NCBI GenBank assembly: GCA_965228215.1
Contig: OZ245800.1
Span: 2,108,001 to 2,172,000, forward strand
Reading direction: 5' to 3'
DNA length: 64,000 nt
Source: Maricaulis sp965228215
Lineage (GTDB): Bacteria > Pseudomonadota > Alphaproteobacteria > Caulobacterales > Maricaulaceae
Below, one piece after another: positions 44,111 to 53,113 of the stretch (its first letter is position 1; each line of letters opens with the position of its first letter). Below the pieces are notes generated by a model, which saw nothing but the letters and a program-made list of their open reading frames with translations, searched no databases and was not told the origin of the DNA. A program made the position numbers and the translations under genes.

Positions 44111-45556
44111 CTATTGGTGGCGGGCGACTTGCCATTCTCCGTAGCCATCGCGGCACATGCGCACGCGGTCGTAATTGTACGTTCCGTCCGGCATGTAGAT
44201 CTCCGCATCACCCCAGCGGCATTCCCGGCCGCCATAGCTGTAGCTCTCGCGGATCACCACGGCACCGCGGACACCCGTGTACGGGTTGCCCCAGTAATAG
44301 GGCTGGCCGTGTTCGAAGGCGTAGTTCATGCCGTAGTGATACTGGGCGCGGTCGCAATTATCGAGATTGCTGACGCTGGATCCCAGCAGGGCACCGAAAC
44401 CGGCTCCGAGCAGGATGCCGACACCGACATCATCATCGTTTGCGGCAGCACCGCCGATTATGGCTCCGAGCAGGGCACCGACCACGGCACCATCGCCATT
44501 GCGGTCATACCGGCAGACACCGTCGTAGTAGGCAAACCGGCGACGGTCATACCCGTAATCATAATAGCGGCGGTGATAACGCCAGTTCCGCGACGGGCCG
44601 TAGTATCCGTAGTAACGCGAGCTGTTCCAGCCACGATTGAGGTGGTTCAGATAGCGCAGCTGACGCTGCAGGCGACGCTGATCCCGGTAGAAATCGCGGC
44701 GGGCCTGGGCACGGCGCCAGCGGCGCTCGTCACGGCGGTCCCGGCGGATTTCGCGACGGTCGCGGCGATTGTCCCAGCGACGGTCTTCACGGCGATCCAG
44801 GCGACGGTCGCGACGATCGAGACGATCACTGCGGCGATCCAGGCGATCCTCGCGACGATCCAGACGACGATCCCGGCGATCGAGGCGGCGATCCACACGG
44901 CGATCGACACGATCCTCCCGGCGATCACGGCGATCGGTACGACGGTCATTGCGACGATCAACACGGCGATCCACGCGGTCTGCCCGGCGGTCGATCCGAC
45001 GATCCACACGATCGGCACGGCGATCAACGCGACGGTCGACGCGGTCTTCACGGCGATCGATGCGGCGGTCAACACGGTCCGCGCGGCGGTCTGCGCGCCG
45101 TTCAACGCGATCAGCCCGGCGGTCGGAACGGGTCTCGCGACGATCCAGGCGGCGTTCGCGCTCATTGATCTGATTGCGACCCTCCACACGGTTCTGGCGC
45201 CGGTCCACGCGGTTCTCGACGCGGTTCTGGCGACGTTCAGCGCGGTTTTCCTGACGGTTCTGCCGACGCTCGACACGCGGGTCCTGACGGGCCGGCCGTC
45301 GTTCGGCGCGGGGTTCCTGACGATTCTGTCGTCGTTCCGCACGGTTTTCCTGACGGTTTTGTCGTCGTTCCGCGCGATTGTCTTGGCGGTTTTGTCGTCG
45401 ATCAGCGCGACGTTCCTGGCGCTCTTCGGCACGCTCGGCACCGCGGCCATCACGCTGGACCATGTCCCGCTGAGCGAGCGCAGGGCTACCGGCCGCCGTC
45501 ATGGGCAGGACCGCGAGCGTGGCTGCCGCGGCGAGGAGGGAAAGTTTCAGCTTCAT
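44111..45556 (-). CDS. secreted Arg-rich repeat protein with glycine zipper
   Basis: 481 aa. Signal peptide to about residue 29 (MKLKLSLLAA...SPALA). Residues 40-125 repeat a RAERRQNRQEN-type unit; residues 135-285 repeat an Asp/Arg unit, exact over ADRVDRRIDRR then ADRVDRRVDRR (11-residue period, residues 181-202). Then a Tyr-rich stretch (310-345), a glycine zipper (354-393), and a Cys module (401-481: ECRWGDAEIYMPDG, RVRMCRDGYGEW) like that of the 42169-42900 protein. Likely a long charged helix in the envelope, anchored by the zipper. Role unknown. Confidence 0.75.
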   Translation of the reverse strand: MKLKLSLLAAAATLAVLPMTAAGSPALAQRDMVQRDGRGAERAEERQERRADRRQNRQDNRAERRQNRQENRAERRQNRQEPRAERRPARQDPRVERRQNRQENRAERRQNRVENRVDRRQNRVEGRNQINERERRLDRRETRSDRRADRVERRADRRADRVDRRIDRREDRVDRRVDRRADRVDRRIDRRADRVDRRVDRRNDRRTDRRDRREDRVDRRVDRRLDRRDRRLDRREDRLDRRSDRLDRRDRRLDRREDRRWDNRRDRREIRRDRRDERRWRRAQARRDFYRDQRRLQRQLRYLNHLNRGWNSSRYYGYYGPSRNWRYHRRYYDYGYDRRRFAYYDGVCRYDRNGDGAVVGALLGAIIGGAAANDDDVGVGILLGAGFGALLGSSVSNLDNCDRAQYHYGMNYAFEHGQPYYWGNPYTGVRGAVVIRESYSYGGRECRWGDAEIYMPDGTYNYDRVRMCRDGYGEWQVARHQ

Positions 45557-45595
45557 TCGAGGCTCCATGGCTTCGACCGGTTGGGAATCCGGTGA

Positions 45596-45610
45596 TTAAC
45601 CAAAGCCTAA
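45596..45610 (-). promoter_or_regulatory. CtrA-like site upstream of the Arg-rich gene
   Basis: TTAA-CCAAAGC-CTAA resembles the CtrA consensus TTAA-N7-TTAA with one mismatch. It lies 40 bp before the ATG. Single short motif, so low certainty. Confidence 0.3.
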
Positions 45611-45665
45611 ATTCATGCGCATGAGCCTTAGATGAACACTGCCTTCATGTAGCTGATAGGCAGGT

Positions 45666-46757
45666 CTAGAAGGCGGCCTGGCCAGCATGACGCAGCTTGT
45701 GATCGGCCAGGACCAGCGCGGCCATTGCCTCTCCCACAGGCACGGCCCTGATACCCACGCAGGGGTCGTGACGCCCCCGGGTCGAGACACTGGTCTCGTT
45801 GAAGTCCCGGTCCAGCGTATCGCGTTCCACGAGGATGGAGGATGTCGGCTTGACTGCAAAGCGCAGCACGATGTCCTGGCCGGTCGAGATGCCGCCCAGC
45901 ACGCCACCATTGTGATTGCTCTTGAAGACCGGGCCGTTCTCGCCGGCGCGCATCTCGTCGGCCGCATCTTCGCCGCGCATGGCCGCACAGTCGAAACCTG
46001 CACCGATTTCAACGCCTTTCACGGCATTGATCGTCATCATGGCGGCGGCCAGATCGCTGTCCAGCTTGCCATAGACCGGCGCGCCCCAACCCGTTGGCAG
46101 GCCCGACATTACGACCTCGACGATCGCGCCGGTCGACGATCCGTCCCGGCGCAGGGCATCCATGTCGCTTTCCCAGAGCGCCGCGGTTTCCGCGTCCGGG
46201 CAGAAGAAGGGGTTGTTGTTGACCTCGTCCCAGTTCCAGCGGGACCGGTCGATCGCACGCTCGCCGATCTGGACCAGGGCGGCGCGAATCTCGATGCCGT
46301 CGCCGAGGATCTTGCGGGCGATCGCTCCGGCCGCGACCCGCATGGCAGTCTCCCGCGCGGACGACCGGCCGCCGCCGCGATAATCGCGGATGCCGTATTT
46401 CATGTCATAGGTGAAATCGGCGTGACCCGGTCGCCACTTGTCACGGATAGAGCTGTAATCCTTCGAGCGGGCGTCCTGGTTGTGGATCAACAGGCTGATC
46501 GGGGTGCCGGTCGTCACCGGCCCGTCGGTCCGGTCATCCTCGAACACACCGGACAGGATGCTGACCTGATCGGGCTCCTGGCGCGGTGTCACATGCCGGC
46601 TGGTTCCCGGGCGACGCTTGTCGAGGAAGGGCTGGATATCCGCTTCGGTCAGCGGAATGCCGGCCGGGCAGCCATCCAGTACGGCACCGATGGCCGGGCC
46701 ATGGCTTTCGCCCCAGGTCGTGAGCCGGAGGAGGTGTCCGAAGGAATTGTGAGACAT
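45666..46757 (-). CDS. aroC: chorismate synthase
   Basis: 363 aa. N-terminal MSHNSFGHLLRLTTWGESHG, RPGHADFTYDMKYGIRDYRGGGRSSARETAMRV (FMN and substrate site) and FKSNHNGGVLGGISTGQDI are signatures. Converts EPSP to chorismate. Alphaproteobacterial neighbours: J-domain gene upstream (same strand), pdxH divergent. Confidence 0.96.
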   Translation of the reverse strand: MSHNSFGHLLRLTTWGESHGPAIGAVLDGCPAGIPLTEADIQPFLDKRRPGTSRHVTPRQEPDQVSILSGVFEDDRTDGPVTTGTPISLLIHNQDARSKDYSSIRDKWRPGHADFTYDMKYGIRDYRGGGRSSARETAMRVAAGAIARKILGDGIEIRAALVQIGERAIDRSRWNWDEVNNNPFFCPDAETAALWESDMDALRRDGSSTGAIVEVVMSGLPTGWGAPVYGKLDSDLAAAMMTINAVKGVEIGAGFDCAAMRGEDAADEMRAGENGPVFKSNHNGGVLGGISTGQDIVLRFAVKPTSSILVERDTLDRDFNETSVSTRGRHDPCVGIRAVPVGEAMAALVLADHKLRHAGQAAF

Positions 46758-46805
46758 GAGCTTACCCGCTGTTTGCAGGCAAGATAGAGAGCTTGCCGCC
46801 CAGCG

Positions 46806-47312
46806 TCACGCCGCGGACTGCGACTTTCTGATCCAGTTTGCGAAGCGGGCATTTGCGGACGGTCGCGTGAACTCCTCGACGAATTCGTCAAGCCCGGCAA
46901 TATCGAGACTTCCGGGCAGGGCCGGGTCGGCCAGGCTGTCCTCGCGCACCGAGATGCGGATGCTGATCTCGGTCTCTCCGACCGGGGTCAGGAAACTCCC
47001 GTCGCGGGTTCCGGCAGGCACCCGGACGATCATTGCCCGGCTATCGACCCGCAGGGTCCGCGTAACACCCTTTGCTGCGTCGCGCTGGCCGATCTCCAGT
47101 TCCAGACAGGCCGGCAGGTGATCCTCGAGGTAACGGATCGCAGCAACGATATCGGCGAGCTGGGACAGGCTGTTCTCATCGGGTGTGCTGACATCAGGAT
47201 GCAGGGTTTTGACACGGTCCCGGAAGGCCGTCTTGGCGGCGCTGAGTCCGGCGCACGGCTCAAGGCCCAGCACGCGGAAAGCCGCATCAATACTCGTTAC
47301 ACGCGATGTCAT
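46806..47312 (-). CDS. J-domain protein
   Basis: 168 aa. N-terminal helices with TLHPDVS (HPD motif, near residue 38) and AFRVLGLEP mark a DnaJ-type J domain; the remaining 110 residues (VRVPAGTRDGSFLTP) look like a fragment of a DnaJ C-terminal beta domain. It would stimulate DnaK. 48 bp upstream of aroC and divergent from pdxH. Confidence 0.8.
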   Translation of the reverse strand: MTSRVTSIDAAFRVLGLEPCAGLSAAKTAFRDRVKTLHPDVSTPDENSLSQLADIVAAIRYLEDHLPACLELEIGQRDAAKGVTRTLRVDSRAMIVRVPAGTRDGSFLTPVGETEISIRISVREDSLADPALPGSLDIAGLDEFVEEFTRPSANARFANWIRKSQSAA

Positions 47313-47412
47313 CCGATCAAACTAGTGCAAGAAGATTCCTGAAAGGTTGACGCCGATGTGCTTTTACTTACCTACCCGCACACAGACGATCTGAACGGCC
47401 AGGAGCGATGCC

Positions 47413-48081
47413 ATGTCCAGGGATCCGATCATTCCCGCCTCTCCGAGCGAAGAGGAATATGCCGAAACGGCCGAGGCCAATGCGGTCGAGATTTTCGACC
47501 GGGACGAACCCTTCGACCTGTTCCGCGACTGGCTGCAGGATGCCAAGGGCAAGGAACCCAACGACGCCAACGCCATGGCCCTCGCCACGGCAGATGCGTC
47601 CGGCCTGCCTGACGTTCGCATGGTGCTTCTCAAGGATGTCGATGCGGAAGGCTTCGTCTTCTACACCAATCTGGAAAGCGCCAAGGGCTCTCAATTGTCC
47701 GAAAACCTGCAGGCCGCGCTGTGTTTTCACTGGAAATCCCTGCGCCGCCAGGTGCGGGTGAGGGGTATCGTCGAACCGGTCGCCGGCGAGGAGGCGGATG
47801 CGTATTTCGCCTCCCGCGCCCGCGACAGCCGGATCGGGGCCTGGGCGTCCAAGCAATCCCGCCCGCTCGAGAGCCGGTTCGCCCTGGAAAAATCGGTCGC
47901 CCGCGAGGCAGCGCGTTTCGGCCTGGGCGAAGTGCCGCGTCCGGATCACTGGTCCGGTTATCGCGTCAAACCGCTGAGCCTGGAATTCTGGCGCGACCGC
48001 CCCTTCCGCCTGCATGACAGATTATCCTTCACGCGGGACGATTTGGGCTCGCCTTGGCGCACTTCTAGACTGTATCCTTGA
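47413..48081 (+). CDS. pdxH: pyridoxamine 5'-phosphate oxidase
   Basis: 222 aa. ATADASGLPDVRMVLLKDVDAEGFVFYTN and SRIGAWASKQSRPL are typical; the C-terminus LSFTRDDLGSPWRTSRLYP is the family signature. FMN-dependent final step to pyridoxal phosphate. Confidence 0.94.
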   Translation: MSRDPIIPASPSEEEYAETAEANAVEIFDRDEPFDLFRDWLQDAKGKEPNDANAMALATADASGLPDVRMVLLKDVDAEGFVFYTNLESAKGSQLSENLQAALCFHWKSLRRQVRVRGIVEPVAGEEADAYFASRARDSRIGAWASKQSRPLESRFALEKSVAREAARFGLGEVPRPDHWSGYRVKPLSLEFWRDRPFRLHDRLSFTRDDLGSPWRTSRLYP

Positions 48082-48119
48082 GTCCGGGACACATCTGGTA
48101 AGGGCATTAGGGGACAAGC

Positions 48120-48944
48120 ATGGACCGTGCGTTGGAATTCCTGCGTATCGTGATCTCGGCTCTCGGCTGGGTCTGCGGTCTGGCCGTGCTGGTTACGCCC
48201 TTCTGGTTCCTGTTCGCCGCTCTCGGCACGAAATGGAGCTTCTGGGACTGGCAATTCGGTCTCGAGATGATGACCTATGCCTGGGGCAAGCCGCTCCTGA
48301 TCACCTCACTTGCGCTGGGGGCCACCAGCCTGGCCCTGATCGCGCTTCACCGCGTGGTGGCGGAAGAGTTTCACGGCGTGTTCTCCGTCGCGATCCTGGC
48401 GGTACTGATCGGTGCGGGCGGACTTGTCTGGAATTATCTCGTCGAACAGCGGCGGGACACCACCATCGTCGTGCTGGACGTCACCACGGACCCGATGGAA
48501 CCGCCGCATTTCAGCAGTAATTTCCGGGCCCGCTATGGCTCTGATCTCGACTGGCTGGACTATGCCGCCAAGACGGGCGCGGACGGTCGCGCTCTCGCCC
48601 AGGTCCAGACGGAAGCCTATCCAGACATCACAACGCTACAGGTCAGCGATGCACCCAATCGCGTCTTCCGGCGAGCCTTGCTGCTGGCCCGCGAAAATGG
48701 CTGGAATATCGGCACGGCCTCGGAACGGGCCGGCATGTTCGAAGCGGGTACCGAGAGTTTCTGGTTCGGCTTTCGTGATGACATGGTCATCCGCGTCCGG
48801 CCGGACGGCGAAGGCGGGACGCTGGTGGACATGCGCTCGATCGCCCGCGAACCCGTGAATGATCACGGCCGCAATCCGGTCCGGGTCCGGGACTTCCTGG
48901 AAGCTCTGGCGGAGGCCGGCGAGGCCGCTGCCGCCGAAGGCTAG
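48120..48944 (+). CDS. DUF1499 membrane protein
   Basis: 274 aa. Three helices in the first 120 residues, then a periplasmic DUF1499 domain with QVSDAPNRVFRRALLLARENGW and FWFGFRDDMVIRVRPDG. 38 bp after pdxH. Last 4 bp overlap the convergent MBL gene stop. Function unknown. Confidence 0.85.
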   Translation: MDRALEFLRIVISALGWVCGLAVLVTPFWFLFAALGTKWSFWDWQFGLEMMTYAWGKPLLITSLALGATSLALIALHRVVAEEFHGVFSVAILAVLIGAGGLVWNYLVEQRRDTTIVVLDVTTDPMEPPHFSSNFRARYGSDLDWLDYAAKTGADGRALAQVQTEAYPDITTLQVSDAPNRVFRRALLLARENGWNIGTASERAGMFEAGTESFWFGFRDDMVIRVRPDGEGGTLVDMRSIAREPVNDHGRNPVRVRDFLEALAEAGEAAAAEG

Positions 48945-49852
48945 GCCACGGCGGCCGGCAGGCGGTATTCACTCGACAGGCTGGGCGTGCCCTCGCACTG
49001 GACGCGACCCGTTTCCACCATGTGGATCAGGTGTGCCAGTACCGAATGGGCGGCTGCCGGATGCAGACGCTTGTCGATCGCCGCATAGATCACCTCGACC
49101 ATGTCGCGCACATTGGAATGGCCGGCCTCGATCTGTTCGAGAATCTGCTGCTCGCGCTCCATGCGGTGATCGATATAGGCCTGGATGAAGCCCTCGGGCT
49201 GTTCCACGGCTGGGCCGTGGGTGGGCCAGAGGCGGTCATACTTTCGGTCCCGGATGCGGCGCAGCTGGGCGAGATAATCGCCCATGCTTCCGTCCGGCGG
49301 GCTGATGACGCTGGTCGACCAGGCCATGACATGATCGCCGCAGAACAGGATATTCTCGTCCAGCAGCGCATAGCAGACATGGTTGGACGTATGTCCCGGC
49401 GTGTGCAGCGCCTGGATGCGCCAATTGCCGCCGTCGAAAATCTCGTCATCGGAAATCTCGACGTCCGGACGGAAGCCGACATCATCGCCGGCCTCGAGCC
49501 TGACTTCGCCGCCTGCCGGCGCAATGGTCTGCGGGCCGTAGCCATAGACCTTGCAGCCATGCTTCTTCGCCAGCGGATGGGCGAGAGGCGAGTGGTCGAG
49601 ATGGTGGTGGGTGACAAAGACATGGGTCACGCGCTCGCCCTCGAGCGCCCGGTCCAGGGCCTCGATATGAGCGTCGTCGACCGGGCCCGGATCGATCACG
49701 GCGACATCGCCATGGCCGATGATATAGACACCGGTTCCGGTATAGGTGAACGGCCCCGGATTGGGAGCAACAATACGACGGACACGCGGCGACAGGGTAT
49801 CGCAACGCCCGTATTCGAAGTCGAATTCACGCACAAAGGGGATTTCGGTCAT
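48941..49852 (-). CDS. MBL-fold metallo-hydrolase, LACTB2-like
   Basis: 303 aa from the ATG at 49852. THHHLDHSPLA (HxHxDH), LHTPGHTSNHV and FCGDHVMAW are the metal ligands; C-terminal helical domain (about 200-295) as in LACTB2/RNase-type hydrolases. Its start overlaps the stop of the ATP-grasp-like gene (ATGA). Confidence 0.88.
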   Translation of the reverse strand: MTEIPFVREFDFEYGRCDTLSPRVRRIVAPNPGPFTYTGTGVYIIGHGDVAVIDPGPVDDAHIEALDRALEGERVTHVFVTHHHLDHSPLAHPLAKKHGCKVYGYGPQTIAPAGGEVRLEAGDDVGFRPDVEISDDEIFDGGNWRIQALHTPGHTSNHVCYALLDENILFCGDHVMAWSTSVISPPDGSMGDYLAQLRRIRDRKYDRLWPTHGPAVEQPEGFIQAYIDHRMEREQQILEQIEAGHSNVRDMVEVIYAAIDKRLHPAAAHSVLAHLIHMVETGRVQCEGTPSLSSEYRLPAAVA

Positions 49853-50790
49853 GCCAGCTTTCGGTCGTATTCTTGTGGCCGGGAAAGGAAGTTGAGCAGG
49901 CTGTCGGCAAGGCATTTGGTTGCCTTGATCTTGTCGTTCAGCGTCATGGCTACGGGCGGACCCATATCCGTCTTGTTGACGTCGACGACATAGAGACGGT
50001 TGTCGCGCCGGTCGCGCAGGACATCCAGACTGCCCCAGTCGAGCTTCATGGCGCGAGTGAACTCGGCCAGCTGCGCCTGTTCGGTGCGGCTGAGCACGCT
50101 GTCGGTCTCGGCCAGTTCACACTCGGTATTGGAATTGAGGAAGCGCTCGCTCATGCCGCGGCGCTTGAAGATCACGATGGGGATCTCGCCGCCGATCGTC
50201 GGGCAGCGAATGTCCTCGACCAGGTCGCCGGGAATGGAATTGTCGATGACGCGCTGGTAGACCCGGCCTTCGCGCGGCGCGTAGGGACCGTTGATGATGC
50301 GGCCGTCATGGGCACCGTTCAGCTCGGACTTCTCGACCATCGGCCCGTCCCAGCTCGCCGGATCGACGCTCAGCGAATATCCGAAACAGTCTTCGAACAC
50401 GCGCGCGACATGGCTCTTGGCAATGCTCTGGCAGTGCAGGTTGATGGTGCGGGTACCGCGCGGCAATTGCGCGCTCTTGGTCGTGGTTGAATCATCGAAA
50501 TAAAACACGACGTCGGCTTCGTCGGCGCTCTCGGCGATGCTCGCTCCGGCCGCGTGAAGTACGGACCAGATGAGATACCAGGGGCGGGGACGATCCGGCG
50601 CAAACCAGAATTTCAGGCCCGTCTTGGCCTCCGGTTTCATGCGCCAGGATTCAACGACGAAATAGAAAGGGAACCAGGACAGGACCTCGCCGATCAGGCC
50701 AGGTTCGAGCGGCAGACGCGCGCCGGTCTTCTTGACCGTGACCACGCCCCCTTCAAACTCGAAATCTCGCCACCACAGCGCACTGTGCAT
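49849..50790 (-). CDS. ATP-grasp-like protein, uncharacterised
   Basis: 313 aa. The C-terminal half carries an ATP-grasp-type end: MKLDWGSLDVLRDRRDNRLYVVDVNKTDMGPP, with metal-binding Asp/Asn-like residues. The N-terminal third has no family I can name (WFPFYFVVESWRMKPEA). It could ligate or phosphorylate a small substrate. Overlaps MBL by ATGA; the pair looks functionally linked. Confidence 0.5.
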   Translation of the reverse strand: MHSALWWRDFEFEGGVVTVKKTGARLPLEPGLIGEVLSWFPFYFVVESWRMKPEAKTGLKFWFAPDRPRPWYLIWSVLHAAGASIAESADEADVVFYFDDSTTTKSAQLPRGTRTINLHCQSIAKSHVARVFEDCFGYSLSVDPASWDGPMVEKSELNGAHDGRIINGPYAPREGRVYQRVIDNSIPGDLVEDIRCPTIGGEIPIVIFKRRGMSERFLNSNTECELAETDSVLSRTEQAQLAEFTRAMKLDWGSLDVLRDRRDNRLYVVDVNKTDMGPPVAMTLNDKIKATKCLADSLLNFLSRPQEYDRKLA

Positions 50791-51154
50791 CGACTAGGCC
50801 CTTTTCTCTCCCGCCCGGCGCCCATCCTAGGCGGTCGGCGTACACATGCAATTCACGCTGGATCACAGGCGGCGCGGTTTTTGCGTGATCCAGACGGTAT
50901 CTTGATCACAGGGTGGTGAATTTGAACGTCGCTCGATTTCTAGGCAAGCGCCTTCTACGCGCTGGATGGCTGCTTTTCGCGATCATAGCAACACACTTGC
51001 TGTTTTTCGCGGAGCCTCCGAACGTGCCGACATCACGCACCGCAGTTGTACCGCCCTTGGACAGCGTGAATGCTGCAGTGCAACGGTAACGGGTTGATTG
51101 ACTTTGCGCGGATGACCACCAAACTGCGCGCAAACTGGGTGAGCCGTTTCTCGC
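50791..51154. other. 364-bp region upstream of oppB
   Basis: Contains the promoter region of the ATP-grasp-like gene (left end), one candidate small membrane ORF (50913-51089) and the leader of oppB. No clear terminator, tRNA or other structured RNA is seen. oppB has only a weak ribosome-binding site. Confidence 0.5.
50913..51089 (+). CDS. candidate small single-helix membrane protein
   Basis: 58 codons from a GTG at 50913 (or 50916), too short for many gene callers. Basic N-terminus (VARFLGKRLLRAGW), one hydrophobic helix (WLLFAIIATHLLFFA) and a Pro/Ser/Val tail (VPPLDSVNAAVQR). The positive-inside pattern suggests it may be real, but the Shine-Dalgarno is poor, and it could be a remnant of a permease N-terminus. 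Confidence 0.35.
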   Translation: MVNLNVARFLGKRLLRAGWLLFAIIATHLLFFAEPPNVPTSRTAVVPPLDSVNAAVQR

Positions 51155-52087
51155 ATGATTGGTTATATTCTTCGACGCGTATTGGTCGCAGTGCCGACCA
51201 TAATCGTGATTACTGCGGTCGCGTTCTTCATGATGAAGGTCGCCCCCGGTGGTCCGTTCGATCTGGAACGGCCCATGCCGGAGGAAATCCGTCAGAACCT
51301 GCTTGCGCGCTACGGCATGGATCAGCCGGTCTGGAAGCAATATCTCGACTACATGGCCAATCTGGTTCGGGGTGATCTCGGCCCGTCGCTGAAATTCCAC
51401 GACAAGGATGTGGCTCAGCTGATCGGTGAGGGATTTCCAGTCAGCCTGATGATCGGTTCGATCGCCATGATCGTGGCCGTTTTCCTCGGTACGCTTCTGG
51501 GATCGCTGGCCGCCCTGCGCCAGAACACGACCGGTGATTTCGCCGTCATGGCCTTCGCGATGGTGGGTGTCTCCATTCCGCCCTTCGTGATGGGACCGAT
51601 CCTGGCCCTGACACTGGGCGTCTACATGGATCTCCTGCCGACCGGCGGGCTCAATTTCGGTCGTTACGGGGTCAGCGTTCTCGTGCTGCCTGTGATCACC
51701 CTCGCTCTGCCGCAGATCGCGATCATCGCGCGTCTGATGCGGGCGAGCATGATCGAGGTGATCCGGTCGAACTATATCCGCACCGCGCGAGCCAAGGGCC
51801 TGTCGGCGCCGACGGTCATCATCCGCCACGCCCTGCGGTCTGCGATCCTGCCCCTGGTGAGCTATCTGGGACCGGCTTCGGCCGCCCTGATCTCCGGCTC
51901 GCTGGTGATCGAACGCGTCTTCCAGCTGCCGGGCATGGGGGCCTATTTCGTGGACGCCGCCCTGCAGCGTGACTACACGCTCGTCATGGGCGTGGTCGTG
52001 GTCTACGCCTCGCTGATCATCCTGCTCAATCTCGCGGCTGATGTTCTGTACGCCGTGCTCAATCCGCGGGTGAAATACGAATCATGA
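51155..52087 (+). CDS. oppB: oligopeptide ABC transporter permease OppB
   Basis: 310 aa, six helices. N-terminal YILRRVLVAVPTIIVITAVAFFMMKVAPGGPFD; EAA-loop-like IRTARAKGLSAPTVIIRHALRSAILP. Pairs with OppC (ATGA overlap at 52084). No OppD/OppF ATPase genes lie in the window. Confidence 0.93.
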   Translation: MIGYILRRVLVAVPTIIVITAVAFFMMKVAPGGPFDLERPMPEEIRQNLLARYGMDQPVWKQYLDYMANLVRGDLGPSLKFHDKDVAQLIGEGFPVSLMIGSIAMIVAVFLGTLLGSLAALRQNTTGDFAVMAFAMVGVSIPPFVMGPILALTLGVYMDLLPTGGLNFGRYGVSVLVLPVITLALPQIAIIARLMRASMIEVIRSNYIRTARAKGLSAPTVIIRHALRSAILPLVSYLGPASAALISGSLVIERVFQLPGMGAYFVDAALQRDYTLVMGVVVVYASLIILLNLAADVLYAVLNPRVKYES

Positions 52088-53028
52088 CGACGATCAATTC
52101 ACCCCAGGAAAAGGCGGAAATGCTCAAGAGCGCTGCGGTCAAGGGCCGGTCGCTCTGGGATGACGCGCGTGCACGCCTGTTCCGCAATCGCGCCGCCGTC
52201 GTGTCCATGATCATTCTTGGCGTGCTCGTCGTGCTGGCCCTGGTGGGCACGGTGCCGATGTGGTCGGCGGATGTTTTCGGCGAGCAGATCTCGCTGTGGC
52301 CGCACTCGCACGACACAATCTATCGCGACCGGGTCAGCATGCCGCCGACCTTCGAGAACTGGCATATCTTCGGCACAGACGCGCAGGGACGGGATCTCCT
52401 GGCGCGGACCCTTGTCGGTCTCGGCGTGTCGCTGATGGTCGGCATCGTCGCCACAATCGTGTCGCTGGTCATCGGCGTGACGTGGGGTGCCATGGCAGGT
52501 TTTGTCGGTGGCCGGGTCGATCAGTTGATGATGCGGTTCGTGGACATCCTGTACTCGCTGCCCTTCATCTTCTTCGTCATCATCCTGATGGTCGTGTTCG
52601 GACGGAATATCGTCCTGATCTTCGTCGCGATCGGCGCCGTCGAATGGCTGACCATGGCGCGCATCGTGCGCGGACAGACCATTGCCCTGCGAAAGATGGA
52701 ATTCGTCGAGGCTGCCGAGGCAGCCGGTGTATCCCGCTGGATGATCATCCGCCGTCATATCATTCCGAACGTGCTGGGACCGGTCGTGGTCTACGTGACC
52801 CTGCTGATCCCGGTCGTGGTACTGGCGGAAAGCTTCCTCAGCTTCCTCGGACTGGGTGTCCAGGAACCGCTGACCTCGCTGGGTCGTCTCATTGCGGCCG
52901 GTGCCCAGGACATGGAAGTGGCGCCGTGGACGCTGATCGTGCCCGCCGTGACCATGATGATCACACTGTTCTGCCTGAACTTTATCGGTGACGGTCTGCG
53001 GGACGCGATCGACCCGAAGGATCGCTGA
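52084..53028 (+). CDS. oppC: oligopeptide ABC transporter permease OppC
   Basis: 314 aa. Soluble N-terminus then about six helices. FGTDAQGRDLLARTLVG and FVEAAEAAGVSRWMIIRRHIIPN (EAA loop) are diagnostic. Followed by a bidirectional terminator, so oppA (54697) is a separate unit. Confidence 0.93.
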   Translation: MTTINSPQEKAEMLKSAAVKGRSLWDDARARLFRNRAAVVSMIILGVLVVLALVGTVPMWSADVFGEQISLWPHSHDTIYRDRVSMPPTFENWHIFGTDAQGRDLLARTLVGLGVSLMVGIVATIVSLVIGVTWGAMAGFVGGRVDQLMMRFVDILYSLPFIFFVIILMVVFGRNIVLIFVAIGAVEWLTMARIVRGQTIALRKMEFVEAAEAAGVSRWMIIRRHIIPNVLGPVVVYVTLLIPVVVLAESFLSFLGLGVQEPLTSLGRLIAAGAQDMEVAPWTLIVPAVTMMITLFCLNFIGDGLRDAIDPKDR

Positions 53029-53058
53029 CCGGCTTTTCGGCCTGTCTCATGAAAATGA

Positions 53059-53090
53059 AAAACCCGCCCTCCAGCCGGAGAGCGGGTTTT
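53059..53090. terminator. bidirectional terminator after oppC
   Basis: AAAACCCGCCCTCC pairs with GGAGAGCGGGTTTT (one mismatch) around AGCC, between convergent genes. Confidence 0.85.
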
Positions 53091-53113
53091 CTCTTGCCTT
53101 TACCGGCGAGGTG

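Noticed and set aside
44114..45595. Long open frame on the + strand opposite the Arg-rich gene
   Set aside because: It is the complement of the Arg/Asp repeat, giving Ala/Ile/Thr-rich low complexity with no start signal. The minus frame has signal peptide, zipper and Cys module.
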